The notes under the pieces were generated by a model, which made no database searches, was not told the DNA's origin, and was given only the letters and a program-made list of their open reading frames with translations. This document shows positions 41,257 through 52,766 of a stretch of DNA of 64,000 nt, one piece after another; position 1 is the first letter of the stretch, and every line of letters starts with the position of its first letter. The DNA is taken from assembly GCA_941918925.1 (NCBI GenBank), contig OW799233.1, positions 175,739,235 to 175,803,234 on the forward strand, read 5' to 3'. Both the position numbers and the translations under genes were made by a program. The stretch is from Phyto melanocephala (lineage: Eukaryota > Arthropoda > Insecta > Diptera > Rhinophoridae).

Positions 41257-41373
41257 GCACGACATTCGAACGTGATAGAAATTTTAAAATTCTAAGAATC
41301 TGTATACCAAAAGCACTGAACTCGATCGTTCGAGTAACATTTCGATTGCGTTCGAATGACGTTGTTTACCCCC
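41257..41373. mobile_element. Palindromic MITE family B, copy 1
   Basis: CACGACATTCGAACGTGAT on the left and GCGTTCGAATGACGTTG on the right are inverted. Internal landmarks AAATTCTAAGAATCT, AGCACTGAACTCGATCGTTC and CGAGTAACATTTCGATTGCG match the better-preserved copy at 55,374-55,501. Confidence 0.75.
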
Positions 41374-41551
41374 AGGGGCAAACGATCAAATAACTACGCT
41401 TTTGGAATAGAGAAATTCTAATAAGAATTTTAAGATTCCGTGTTGCGTATTGTTAAAACCCTGACGGACAATTTAGCCGGTTAGAGAAAAGGGTCACATA
41501 TGAACACATCTTTAAATTCTGAGTGCCATAAAGCCTCTAACCGATGTGGCA

Positions 41552-41682
41552 ATCATTGGCGTAACTAGACCATTCTTGGGTGTACAATAAACACACCCCT
41601 TCCTCCTTTGAACACAATCCACCACAAAAATTTTAAATTTGCCACCCCTAGAGAAAATTTGTAGCTATGCAAATTTTGGCGC
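41552..41682. mobile_element. TTGGCGTAACT inverted-repeat element, copy 1
   Basis: ATCATTGGCGTAACTAGACC starts the segment, and GTAGCTATGCAAATTTTGGC near its end is a degenerate inverted counterpart. CCACCCCTAGAGAAAA inside matches the CCCCTCTGGAAA and CCCCAGAAAA parts of the copy at 43,546-43,708. Confidence 0.55.
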
Positions 41683-41689
41683 CATTAAA

Positions 41690-43080
41690 TATCCAAAGAC
41701 AAGTCACTGAAGTACTGACAACCGCGATCATGGGCGGTATAACCCTCACGGCTTTTCTGAAAGCCCCAAGTCCAGGGGGCTTAGTCCGTATTTCACTTCG
41801 AAACTACTATTTTCGAATTTGTATGCTTAATAATACATTGTAATTTGAAAATATTTTCTTTCGAATCGAGTTACACAGTAATCTCTCACGATCGGGAAGG
41901 TGGCTCAATCAGCCGCTTACCGTAAAAACCCTACGCTTCTGGTAGGAGCAAAAGTAATCTATGTTTATAAGGTAGTAAAGTCGATTAAGCGTTGTAAGTC
42001 TGTACGTATCAAAACAATTTCCATCACATACTTGAGTATTTATGTCGCAAACATCCAGAATTACAGCTTAATATGAACTTTTTTTTTTATTAAATTAAAA
42101 AAAAAGAAACGAAATGATTTTTGTATATGTATAATTTTATTTTATATTTTCCTTCTTTTTAATTACACTTTCAATACAATTTTAAAAAATATTAAAGCAA
42201 TAAAATGAGATGATAAACAATATGATGTTTAAATTATAGATTTATAAAAACATTTAATTAAAAATACATTCAAATATGGGTTTTGTTTGTTTTAGCACAC
42301 AATAATACATTATAATCTATGTATTGTAATTTATCGTAATAATTATGAATGAATAAATTATGATTTTCATATCAATGTTTTTCAATTACAATTTCTTCTT
42401 TATTTAAAAATAAATTGTAAAAAATATTTGCAAAAATTTATGGAAATTCATAAATCATGTTTTTTTTTTATTTAATTGTAGTTTTTTGTTGTTATATTTA
42501 TAAATATTTAAAAGCTGTTTATTTCAATGTAATTCTTTTATTTATATACAAACTCAAATAAATAAATAAATGTGTGAGGAAAAATAAAATAAAAAATATG
42601 TTTGTTTTATTTAAAATTCAATAGTTTTTAAAGCTTTAATAATGTTTCGTTGGTAGATTTTAATTCAGTTGTGTTTTTATATATTTTGTTATTTTTTTTT
42701 TTTTTTTGAGAAAATAATTTAGTGAAATAAAAACGAAATGCATTTAACTTACCTCAATTATTGATTTCCATTTTAGAGCTTGAATTGTTTTTAATTAAAA
42801 AAAAATTAATTGTAAAAGAATGACGATATTTTTTTTAATGCAAAATTTTAAACTCAGGGTGTTAATTAACGTTCGTTTTTTTGCATGAACCAGCAAAATA
42901 AAAAATTTTAACGAAAACCTGACTCAGCTTTCAAAATATTTTTATTCAGAAAACAGGTCAAAGTTAGGACACATTGAGTTAAGATACAAACAGATTTATA
43001 AGTTTATATGGAAAAGTAGTGCAAAAAGATATTCGACATAAGTAGGAGCATTGAAGTCGATGAACTTATTATTGATATTC
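41690..43080. other. Mixed spacer with GC-richer island then AT-rich DNA
   Basis: 41,690-42,060 is GC-richer than its surroundings and free of open frames (CCCCAAGTCCAGGGGGCTTA near 41,764), and looks like old transposon sequence I cannot name. From 42,060 on it is AT-rich with repeated AAATAAATAAAT and poly-T runs. Confidence 0.45.
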
Positions 43081-43089
43081 TGATATACT

Positions 43090-43265
43090 TGGTCTTACAA
43101 CCGGTTGAAAACCCGGTTTTTTTCCAATGTTTTTTCCGAATGTCGAATTATCCATTATTGACATACTCTATTGAATAACCGGTGGAAACCCCGGATCTTT
43201 ACTGTTAGCTTTCGGTTGTTTCCAAATGTTAGTTTTTCGAATGTCAAATTAACCGGTTTTGTTTA
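43090..43265 (+). repeat. Tandem pair with AACCGG/CCGG motifs
   Basis: Two adjacent diverged units contain AACCGGTTGAAAACCCGG and AACCGGTGGAAACCCCGG, each followed by TTTCCAA, TTTTTTCCGAATGTCGAATT or TTTTTCGAATGTCAAATTAA. The spacing is about 80-90 bp. The small open frame across it has no other support. Confidence 0.65.
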
Positions 43266-43545
43266 TTCGCAAAAGTCGATTTTTGTTCAAACTTTATGTT
43301 CATTTACCTTTGCAATTAATCGCACACTAGCATATTTAATACTGAATACTCTTCCATAATACAAACAAAAATTTTTTTCAATTATTTATTGAATATCGAG
43401 AACATTTTTTCTTCTAAAGCAGATAAAGAAGTTTATATTGTATTAAAATTAAAAAGATAAATTTTATGACGTCCAGAATATGTAAGACCCAAAATACAGC
43501 AAAATTAAACAACCGTCTTAAATGATTTAGCACATTAAGTTAGTC

Positions 43546-43708
43546 ATCATGGGCGTAACTGGACCATTCTGGGGTGTTGCTCACCTCAAAATGGTTTTTA
43601 CATAGAATTCGAAGAAATCAACTAGGTTTAAGATTTTGGCCCCTCTGGAAATAAGTTTTTAAGATTTTGTCATCCCCAGAAAAATTAAGCTACGCCAATT
43701 TTGGTCAT
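43546..43708. mobile_element. TTGGCGTAACT inverted-repeat element, copy 2
   Basis: ATCATGGGCGTAACTGGACC at the left is mirrored by TTAAGCTACGCCAATTTTGG at the right, whose reverse complement starts CCAAAATTGGCGTAGCTTAA. It is short and noncoding, and related to segments at 41,552 and 63,563. Confidence 0.65.
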
Positions 43709-43912
43709 ATAGAACACATTAATTTACGAACGATATGTTAAAACTGAGTAAAAGTACGGATGAATTTTGGACAAATGAACTATTTTAATGCTTAAATAAG
43801 CTCAAAAATAGAGCAATACATTAGATCAGAGTAGTACTTTAATGAAATCATCGCCAAACACATTAAGATGTGCTAGTAATTATACAACAATTAAGTAAAC
43901 AGCATGCATAGA

Positions 43913-44020
43913 CCGTTTTTTCTCAATTTTTAAAAAAGCAACTGGTTTTTTTAAATTAAAAATTTCGAACAATTCAAAAATCGGTTTTTGAAAAATATCG
44001 AAAGTCGATCACTCTAGACG
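43913..44020. mobile_element. Fragment of the GTCGATCACTC / ACCGG repeat family
   Basis: AAAAATCGGTTTTTGAAAAA followed by TATCGAAAGTCGATCACTCT reads on the other strand as a GAGTGATCGACTTTCG end. The 51,465-51,665 segment has similar GATCGATTATTCGAC and CAGTCACTCTC ends. Confidence 0.45.
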
Positions 44021-44115
44021 TAACGTTATTTCAAATTGGCAACTAAAATACGTCGCAAAATTTAATCGCTTTGTTGTATTCAAAATCAATATCGGCGCTT
44101 AAAATTTAACCACCC

Positions 44116-45084
44116 TTTATATAAAGCTTTGTCATTCCGTTTGTTATTTCTACAATATTCATATTCGACTCCATTAAGTATATAATTTCTGAAAACTTAT
44201 GAATAGGGAAGTTGATTGTTGAGCTATATCCGTATGTTGGTTGAAATCGACTTTTAAAAGCACAGATCTGTATGTTTTATAATTTTTTTTAAATATTCAG
44301 AAATGATTCGCGCAATCGTCCCATTACTTTCTGAGATATGAACAAACAAACAATTTTGCCTTTTTTATACCCATATTTTACCACAAAAATTAAAAATTTT
44401 AAGACCTCAGGTCCAAATTTGTAAAAATTGTTGTCTAACTAGCAAAGTTATAAGCAAAAATTATTTTCTTAGTTCCTAGAGTACCAGACCTTTAATTTGA
44501 TTTCCAAATTAAACAAAAATAACCGCCAATTTGTTTCAGACGCCTTCTTTGATATCTCAAGTTTTTATAGTTCACTGTATTTTGTTTATATCTCAGTTTG
44601 TAATTGATTTGTTAATTTTTCTCAGCAAAAGTTTTAAAGAATATTGCTTATATTTTAGTGTCTTTAGCGTGTCCAAAACTTAAGGAGCTTTAGCGGCCAG
44701 ATATACATACTTAGTACATATTTATTTAATTCAATAGATTTTAAGCCTATAGGCCTATGACTTTGTCGATTAGTGGCCGATATGTCCAAAGTTCATTACG
44801 CATATCAATAAACAAAGAGTAGCAAACGTGTCTATAAATTATCCTAGACCTGAAAAATTATGATTTTTATGATAAAAATATAAAAACAGAGGCAGTCGAG
44901 TTTATTTGCTCATATCTCAGAAAGTTATAGGGCGATTTTGCTGGATTTTAATAGCAATACATTCCCGGTTATTTCCAAAAGACTAATACAACACACAAGT
45001 CATAGTCATAAGCTCTTAGAGTCTTTATAGGAGTCAGAAATGATTATTGTAGAAATTACAAGCAAAATGGCAAAGCTATAAGAA
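44116..45084. mobile_element. Long inverted-repeat (foldback-like) element
   Basis: The left arm starts TATAAAGCTTTGTCATTCCG, then TTTGTTATTTCTACAATATT and CATATTCGACTCC. The reverse complement of the right end reads CTTATAGCTTTGCCATTTTG, TTGTAATTTCTACAATAATC and ATTTCTGACTCC. Further in, TACTTTCTGAGATATGAACA is matched by AACTTTCTGAGATATGAGCA on the other arm, and CGCAATCGTCCCATTA by CAAAATCGCCCTATAA. The arms are therefore several hundred base pairs long and diverged, with a centre near 44,600. No transposase is visible. A single arm of the same family lies at 58,467-58,752, and a short fragment (AGCTTGTCATTTCGTATGTA) near 41,138. Confidence 0.75.
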
Positions 45085-45191
45085 AGTGTCCCAAATTCAA
45101 CATTAAATTTGAATTTAAAGCTATTTGTACAGTGAAGTGTTGGCAACCCTAAAAAAACAATTCGACAGGTGTCAGTTTACGATTGGTAAAT

Positions 45192-45290
45192 ATGGAACGT
45201 TACAGTATAGAGCAACGTCTCTTCATTGTTGAACAATATTAAAAAAAAACAAAGCATGGCGACCGCCGTTAGGGACTTCCCCTATATATA
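45192..45290 (+). pseudogene. mariner-like transposase, N-terminal fragment
   Basis: An ATG at 45,192 opens MERYSIEQRLFIVEQY before a stop. After a small frame change the text continues as SMATAVRDFPYIY. From established knowledge, a MExYSIEQR start followed by an A-T-V-R-x-F helix-turn-helix is typical of Tc1/mariner-superfamily transposases in insects. Everything after about 30 residues is missing, including the catalytic aspartates. The next open frame runs on in unrelated sequence. This is a dead fragment. Confidence 0.6.
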
Positions 45291-45429
45291 TATACTCTTG
45301 CAACCAACCACAGGTAAAAGGTATAAAAAAATCACAAATCATGAACTATCATGCACAGTTTTTAAAGTACAAGTTTTTTGCTCACTACAAAACATTTATA
45401 CTTGTTGTATTCACAAGAAGTTGTAAGTG

Positions 45430-47090
45430 TCGTATTGTCATAAAGTAAAATTTTTTAAAAAAGCATGCAAATTGTACTATTAATGAAAACACTACCCCAA
45501 GAGTGAAACCCACTAAGTGTGATGTAGGTATTACTTAGAACAAATTGCACGTTCCAAAAAAACTTGTTGGTTGTAAAAATTGAGTCCTGCGTGACTTAAT
45601 ACGAAATTTAAACATCTCTATTTAAAACATAACAATAACAACAGCAATAAAAGTTTTAGAAAATTCGCAGAGCTTTTTGTTGGTAAATTCAATGCGTAAG
45701 ACTGTTATTATTTATTTTTATTACAATACAAGTACAAATTATATTATAATTTAATTAACCGAGCTGAGTAACGAAAGCATTTGCCCGATGTAGAAAAACA
45801 GTTTTTATCTTTCTTGAGTTGAGGTAAATATTTGGGGGATTCACAGTAGTGTCATAAAATCATATGTCCTATAATAATAGCATGAAAAATTAAGACTATT
45901 GTGAACAACCCCTCATAATTAAGTGTGCTATTTTGAATTTAAATCAGCTGATGTAAAACAATTGTAAAAATAAATATTTTCTTTCATAATGTGAAAAAAC
46001 AAAATAATAGCTAGTTTGTGCAAAAGTACATTTTAGATGTTGTAATGGCGAACTCAAGTAAATAAATCACAAATAAATTAAATTTAGTTTGATAAACAGA
46101 AACAGCAGAGTCCCTAGGCGATCCTTTTTGACGACACCAGTGATTTGTTATCAAAAATTAGCAACTGCGCTTAAATTTGGATGTCGGCCCGATAAAATTA
46201 TACAATAAACGGCGACGGCTTACAAAAACTGCTGCGGCTTGGCTTAGCCGTTTAATACAGGTCTCTGCTTATTAAATACGACAGCACAATACACAGTACA
46301 CAGTTCTATTATTATAAGACACTTTTTGTTTGAAAAGCAACAACATTTTTTAACCATTGTAAAATTTTAGAACAATATGACATGATAAGACACCTTGTGA
46401 ATCACCCAATTATTTCAGCCTATTTGTTAAGTTTTCTCTCACAATGTTTAATTTCAACGCGTCATTACATATGCACCGTTACCTATTTGACATTTAGTTT
46501 TAGGTACTTTGTGCTTTTTTTTAACTAATGCGTGATATGACCGTCTTTGGTCCCTATGTGCGATGTTACGGGCAGTTAAAAACTAATTAAACTTTATAAA
46601 TATTTAACTGTTAGGGGGCAGCAATGCGGCCCGAATTTTGCCTGTAAAATAATAAACAACATCTTAAATTACACAATTTTCCAAATTTATTTATTCATAT
46701 TTATACAGAATTAAAAAAGTGATATTTTTTACGTTACGTTATAAACGTTAGTGAAGTAAATGAATGATGGCAATGACGATTAAGCTAAGCTTGAGAAATT
46801 ATAACAGTAGAGGCAAACTATGTAAAATATATAAAATTCTTTCATAATATTCAGAAGATAATGCCAGCGGTTCAATTCTCGTTCTGTGAAACTACGAAAT
46901 GTAAAGATTTGTGTGTCATATCATATGGTGCCACCAACCTTTTGCTGTATTTCGTTTCACATAAGGAGAAGTAACCCTCAGGAGTGCAAACATTGTCAGA
47001 AATAGTTAAAAAGTGGCTGGTTGTATGAGTTTTTTTTATTTCTTTTCAATTAAAAGATTGATGAAAATGATTTTTATGTCTAATGAAAAT
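45430..47090. other. Mixed transposon-scarred spacer
   Basis: No gene is visible. GC-richer patches at 46,110-46,270 (GGCGACGGCTTACAAAAACT; GCTGCGGCTTGGCTTAGCCG) and 46,530-46,640 (GTTAGGGGGCAGCAATGCGG) have the look of old mobile-element sequence but carry no recognisable protein or paired ends. Confidence 0.45.
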
Positions 47091-47091
47091 A

Positions 47092-47640
47092 CAGGGTGGC
47101 CCAAAATTACCGAAGGAGTTTGAATTGCTTATAGCTTTTTTATTATAATTTTTTTTCTTTTTTCAGTATTCTGTAAAGAAGACTTGGGGAATTTTAAATG
47201 GAGCAGTACTCAATTGGACAGCGTGCCCAAATGGTTGATCTTTATTTTTCAAATTAACGATCATAATTTTATTCAAATTTAATTATGAGCGACGAAGCCC
47301 ATTTCCAATTAAGTGGGTTCGTTAATAAGCAAAACTGTAGGATATGGGCTACGGAAAATCCGAGAGTAGTTCAACAGCGAGAATTACACCACTCTAAGTG
47401 TACGGTTTAGTGCTGTGTTTCATCATAAAGGATGATTGGTCCTTATTTTTTTTTAATGAAGACGTGGTCGCACGAAATAGCACGAATTTGCGAGATATTA
47501 TTTTTCATAACTAAAATAAAAATAATCCCGATTTATATACTGTATTAAAAAAAATAATAATTATTTCTTAAATAAAAAGATATAACGAATTTTTTTACAA
47601 TTTTAAATTCTATCGGACTTAAGAAAAAACACCTCATATT
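47092..47640 (+). pseudogene. Internally deleted mariner-like element
   Basis: After a TA dinucleotide the element opens with CAGGGTGGCCCAAAATTACC, a terminal inverted repeat typical of one large insect mariner-like family. An ATG at 47,198 begins MEQYSIGQRAQMVDLYFSN and then meets a stop. A deletion jumps to IMSDEAHFQLSGFVNKQNCR, which carries the second catalytic aspartate (SDEAHF), continuing IWATENPRVVQQREL, interrupted by stops and ending in a remnant of the C terminus. The first and third catalytic residues are lost. I could not find the matching right terminal repeat, so the 3' end is approximate. The element is non-functional. Confidence 0.8.
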
Positions 47641-49450
47641 TCATGCAGCTCCTTTTGAAACATACCTCTACTGTTTTACGCTGTTATGTACGGCATGTGC
47701 ATACATACTTAATTTAAAAGCACTTGACATTATTTTGCGTTTCCTTTCGAAAGAATGGGGAAAATAAAAGAAAAACTTGCAACTTAATTTAAAAGTGAAG
47801 TGATGTCAAAATGTTGATGATGATGAAGGATTTTCTTTTCCTACAGTTCATATTCAAGAGTTTTCATTATTTCTGGTTTTTCTTATTTCTTCTTTATTTA
47901 GTTATACACAAGTTTGCATCTCTCTATAAATTTTGTTAAATAATTTAATTAATTAATGCATTCAAAAGCGTTTAATTTGGTATGAAATTGTAGGAGTTTT
48001 TGCAATGAGTTTTTGTTTTTCAACAGAATGCTGGGAGATGTTTTTGTATGTATAGGTGAGAGGAGGCTTAATAATGAGCATATGGTAAATGGTATGATTG
48101 TTTATGTGTTTGTAAATGCATGTGTACGAATTAGTTGTAATTTTATATTTAAACAAATTTCTAGATCTATATCACCTCTTAATTGTCTTAAACAATCTAA
48201 AAAACATTTAAATCATTTTGCTTATTACTTTTATTTTTAAATTTAGTTTTTATCTGTGTCCTTGTTGTGATTTTTTTTTTATTTATTAATTTAAACTTTT
48301 TTTATGTGTGTGTGTTGTTTGTATGTGTTGTAGGTTTATAGAAATTTATTTTTGTATATTTTTTTACTGTCAATTTAATTTCTATATGTTTGGTAATTGA
48401 AAAAAAAAAAAAAAATTTCAATGATTTTGTTTTTATTTTTATCTCTTTTATTATTATTTATATTATATTTAAAAAAATTGTTTATAATGATACCTTTTTT
48501 TTAAATTATTTATTAATATTTTTTATTATGTAAGTGCTACTTAATTAGGGGGTTCTTCATTTATTCATTATTATATGTATATAGATTTGTTATTATTTAT
48601 TTGTTAATAAATACATTTAATTTATAATTAATTAGATTAATTATAACTACATTAATGTGGTTTTTCTGCATTTTTTATTATTTTACTTTTTAAGTTAATT
48701 TTGTATTTATTATTTTTATACTTAATAATTTTTGTTGTTATTTTTTTTTAATGTTGTTGTTGTTGTTTTTTATGTATGAAACCAATGAATGCAATTTTTT
48801 CTATGCAAAATATTTATTTATATGTATTTTGTGTTGATGTTTTTTTTTATTTATATTATATTATATTTTAATATATTATATTTTTAAACTTATTTGTTGT
48901 CTTTTATTTTGTACATTTAATTATAAATTTTTTTTTTTTTTTTTAAATTTTTATATTAATTTCAAATATATAAAAATTCAAATCAACAAAAATTGAACAT
49001 AACTTATTATAATAATTCAAGCCATTAATAATTACAATTCAATTAATATTATTGTTATTGCTTTTTAAATAATAATAATAAACATAATTATATTTGTAAA
49101 AAAATAATTCTTTTATTTAGTTATTCAATGTAAACTGAATGCATATTGTTGTAGGTATGTACTTGTATATGTATTGTATAATAAATTTGTTGTGTTAGTA
49201 TTTGTTAGAAACTCAATTGTAATTGTAAAGTAACTTTTTTTATTACTGTTATTTTCATTTAATTAATTATGTATTTGTAAAGGTTGTTTTTAGTATTGTC
49301 TTTGCATTTAAGTTTTATAAAAATGCCAAATATATTTTGAAATTGCATTTAAAATGAAAATATTTTTTAATAACAAAAAAGAAAAATTTTTAAAATCTGT
49401 TACTAAAAGATACATTTTCAAAACTTTTTATAAATGTAAAATAAAATTTA
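47641..49450. other. AT-rich spacer with microsatellites
   Basis: The stretch is dominated by T- and A-rich simple sequence, including a (GTT)n run near 48,756 and many TTTATTTATT words. The overlapping open frames on both strands near 48,000-48,240 have no coding character. No gene is supported. Confidence 0.5.
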
Positions 49451-49696
49451 TTAAAGCTTTAGTTTGTCCACTGTTTCATCATAACCTCTAACACGGCGAA
49501 ACGAAATTTGTTTGACATGTCCAGACCAAATGTAGTAAAACTGCATTTTTAGTTCTTTAGTTTCTGATTTTTGTTTTATAAAACTTGAAAATTTTAAGAA
49601 GTTTAACACATTAAATATATGTTTTAGTTCATAAGACCACAAGAAAGGGTCCTTCGAACCATTTATCTTTTCGTATCCTTGCAATTTTGCATAGTT
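49451..49696 (-). CDS. Unrecognised coding-like terminal exon
   Basis: I do not recognise the product. On the minus strand a possible acceptor (ACTACAG ending at 49,697) is followed by an open frame of 81 codons. It starts NYAKLQGYEKINGSKDPFLW, includes HVKQISFRRVRGYDETVDKL and ends at a TAA at 49,451-49,453. The stop overlaps AATAAA (TTTAATAAATTTT), a typical poly(A) signal position for a short 3' UTR. The amino-acid mix (W, C-free, many charged residues) is unlike the compositional frames nearby. The same frame is closed by TGA just upstream of the proposed acceptor, which supports an exon start or a truncation there. It could be a last exon of an unseen gene, a retrocopy end or a transposon fragment. 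Confidence 0.3.
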   Translation of the reverse strand, partial: NYAKLQGYEKINGSKDPFLWSYELKHIFNVLNFLKFSSFIKQKSETKELKMQFYYIWSGHVKQISFRRVRGYDETVDKLKL

Positions 49697-50017
49697 CTGT
49701 AGTATTCATTCATTAGTCGATAGTCACACATGACGATTATAGCTGGGCCATTCTTGAGTTTATAGATGTTTTTACCGTTTTAGGTAAGGAGAAAAAAAGG
49801 GAAAAAATAATCGCCGGTACTCGGCTATTTGAAGCAATTTGTTTTAAGTTGAATATTTGACATTTCTTTTCCTTCGTTGTTTCGCTTCTTGGTGTGTAAA
49901 TAATTTAATATTTGAATAAAAAACGTCAAATATCAAAAGTCTAAAATATTTAAGAATAAAAAACACAAAAAAAAATATTTTAGTGAAAACATTTTAATTA
50001 AAAGCGTTAATTAAAAT

Positions 50018-50704
50018 CAATGTTGACTCGCGGTAACAAAAACACTGCCTTACGTGAACACCGGATAACATGAACATAATTTTTTTTACACTGAATACTC
50101 TGTAGCGTGAACTCAGTGAGAAAGCCTTATAACGTGAACAAATTTGTCAGTTATCCAAATTGTTTTTATAAAAAGCGGTGTCCCCGTAAATGATTGCTCA
50201 CCTTTAGTTTAGTGTGCGCCGCTGATTAAGCATGATCTTATTTAAAGTTTTTCCTGAAAAATGTCGCAAAAACTTCCAAAATTCAAAAGTTAAACTTCTT
50301 GTGAAATCCTCGCACTTTTAGAAAATTTGAATCTGCTGTGGACTACAATTGCTCTAAGTCGTAATGGATGACAGCTGCCATTGGTTAACCTAGTAATGGA
50401 CGCTATTGGCTATTTAAATTCAACTTGGCAACGTCTTCAAAAGAAAACAATAGCAAATACTGGCTGAACGTTTTTAGCTCTTTAGGAGACGAAGAAGACT
50501 GTGAAGAGGATATCCTGTTAGCTATTTTGAGAGAAAAATTTGTTATATAACAATCCGAAACACAAAAAAATATATGAATTTGAGTTAAAATACATGTCTA
50601 ATTTATTTGGAATTTTTAAAGAGTTACACCTTCGTCAACATGAACACCTTCGCAAACGTGAACACGTTCGGTTTTTAATAGTTTACGTTACCGCGAGTCT
50701 ACTG
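50018..50704. mobile_element. Non-autonomous element with pogo/Tigger-like ends
   Basis: TTGACTCGCGGTAACAAAAA at the left is mirrored by the right end, whose reverse complement reads CAGTAGACTCGCGGTAACGT. Subterminal CGTGAAC words recur on both sides: TTACGTGAACACC, AACATGAACAT, TAGCGTGAACT and AACGTGAACAA on the left; CAACATGAACACC and AAACGTGAACACG on the right. These may be transposase-binding sites. The right end is followed by TA. GACTC-GCGGTAA termini and TA targets recall pogo/Tigger elements, from general knowledge. No intact transposase is present. The open frames at 50,540-50,906 inside or overlapping it are not supported. Confidence 0.7.
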
Positions 50705-51464
50705 TATTTTATGTATGTTTTTAGTTTTCTTATTGCTATTTACGGCTAAAGCACAAACCACAAATCGTAAGAAAAAAAAAGCTAAACTAAACAGAAAAAT
50801 CGCCAAAAAAAAAAAAATATGGTGTGTGAACATAAAAGCAAGTTCAAAAGAAAATATGGAAAAGGTTGGGCAATTAAAATCGTCGTTTGTGACCTTCGAC
50901 TTATGACCTTTTTCCGAAATATTTTAAGCAAACTTTTAAGGTTATGAAAGGGAAACATTTTTTCATTTTTTTATGATATGCATCTTGTGGTATAAAGCAA
51001 CGCATTTTCAATAGGTCATATCGAATATTTCATCTCAAACAATTTTGTTACACAGTGTAACCAGTACTCATGTTATAAAATGTTAGAATGAAGTACGTAG
51101 TAAAGAGCTGCGTAAAAATTTCCAAAGGTTATGTGTTTAATTTTACACTACTTCCAATTACCATAATTTAGTGTAGACATAAATAACAAAACTTTACTTT
51201 CACCAAAATAACTCATTGTCGCTTGAAAATTTCTCTACTGCTTTGTTATTGTTTGTTTTTTAAAATTATCAATAAAAAAGAAAAAAAAAACAGACGACAA
51301 TAAAATTAAGAATCGGCTAATCATAGCAAAAACATCAAGTACAATAGAACTTAAACAAAAAACGTAAAAAATATTAAACATCAGTTTTACTGAATAATAA
51401 CATTTAGAACAGTTTTAAAAGAAAACACTTTCTTATAAACTTTTTGTTAAAAAAACATACAAAC

Positions 51465-51665
51465 TAGGGAGATCGATTATTCGACTTTTTAAAAAACCCG
51501 GGTTTCGGATATATCGAACAGTTGCTATTAAAATAAAAGGTTTTCCGGTTTATATGTACCAACATAAACGGTTTATTCGATATATGAAAAATGATAATTT
51601 CAAAATATTCGGCTTCCACAAAACTGAAAAAAAACCGGGCGAATAATAGCCATTCAGTCACTCTC
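51465..51665. mobile_element. ACCGG inverted-repeat element
   Basis: GAGATCGATTATTCGACTTT with AAACCCGGGTTTCGG at the left is answered by AAAAAAAACCGGGCGAATAA and CCATTCAGTCACTCTC at the right, giving inverted ATTATTCG and CCGGG-TTT words. It is noncoding and related to the fragment at 43,913-44,020. Confidence 0.5.
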
Positions 51666-51864
51666 ATTTAATTACTGGACATTAAAAGTTATGGTCTGCA
51701 TTAAAGTTTTTTTATGTAGTCTAGGTCTGCTTTAAAAACATATTTTTACAAATGTTTATTTAGTGCGTTTTAAAAAAACTATTTTATCTTTTAAAAGTTT
51801 TAAAAACTTTTGACGATTTCTCAATCGGAAATTTCATAGTTTTAAAAGGGCTACAATCCCACCT

Positions 51865-51960
51865 GAGGTCAACTTACGGCATTCGATAGCTGTCGAAGAA
51901 AAATCGTATTAGACTCTCAAACTCGTACGTGCGAGTAAAATTTCGATAGGCGCTAGTTGG
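51865..51960. mobile_element. Palindromic MITE family B, degenerate copy
   Basis: TCAACTTACGGCATTCGATA, AACTCGTACGTGCGAGTAAA and ATTTCGATAGGCG follow the order of the family-B MITE at 55,374 but with heavy divergence, and the right terminus is missing. Confidence 0.6.
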
Positions 51961-52284
51961 ATCTGATATGACATCTAAATTAAAGCCCTTTTAACCCGGG
52001 TTTAATTTTAGGAATATTTAAGTCCCCTAAAATTTTTTTGGTTTTTAAATTCAGTTATGAGATTTTTTTTTATTAATAAAAATTCTTAAAAGCTGCTACA
52101 TTTGAAATAATTTAACAACGAATTCATTGTGCTCTTTAGTGCCACAGTTGAACAATACGATAATTTTGGTTTGTATTACTAAGCTAGAAGGAACTATTAG
52201 ACAACCCTCCAGTCAATAAATGAAATAAATTTTAGATATAATTTCAATCTACATATATTTACGCTCAGCAAATTGGAGCCAATT

Positions 52285-52328
52285 TTATTTTAATTTTTTT
52301 TTTTTGGAGGGTGGCAAAAGCTTAAACT
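52285..52328. repeat. GGAGGGTGGCAAAAG fragment interrupted by a MITE
   Basis: TTTTTTGGAGGGTGGCAAAA followed by GCTTAAA resembles TTTTTTGGGGGTGGCAAAAG in the element at 63,563-63,762. Immediately after it the family-B MITE begins, suggesting insertion of one element into another. Confidence 0.4.
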
Positions 52329-52437
52329 GGGGCCAAACTACGGCATTCGATCACGATCGAAATTTTACTCGAATGATCGAATTCGCTGTGCCTTAGGTAT
52401 AGAGATTCTAATAAGAATTTTCAAATTTCGATCACAA
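52329..52437. mobile_element. Palindromic MITE family B, right end truncated
   Basis: GGGGCCAAACTACGGCATTC, GATCACGATCGAAATTTTAC, GATCGAATTCGCTGTGCC and TAGAGATTCTAATAAGAATT match the reverse complement of the 55,374 copy. The last ~15 bp of the second inverted repeat are lost after TTTCGATCAC. Confidence 0.8.
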
Positions 52438-52766
52438 GAACAAATTTTTTATTTTAATACTGACAAGAAAAATATACAACAAATAAAATAAACTGCTTCT
52501 ATAAAGTAAGATGGATAAGTTTAGACAGAAGAAGTTATGACAATTGATTTCTTGAAAACTATGATTTTGCAGTTACAAGATTCAGATTATTTACAAGAAA
52601 AGCAAATGAAGTCCAACCTTCAAAAATGGTGATTTCATTGATTTAAGAAATGGGTTTTCACCTAATAAATTAAATTATACAAGTTAAACTCGGATCGTTT
52701 TGTCCCCACAAACTTTTATGTTATTTCTAAAAATCGTTGGATTAGGAAAAATAATTCTTTGTAAAA

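Noticed and set aside
48013..48240. Overlapping frames on both strands near 48 kb
   Set aside because: Both strands are open over the same AT-rich DNA, with no splice context, family motif or upstream features.
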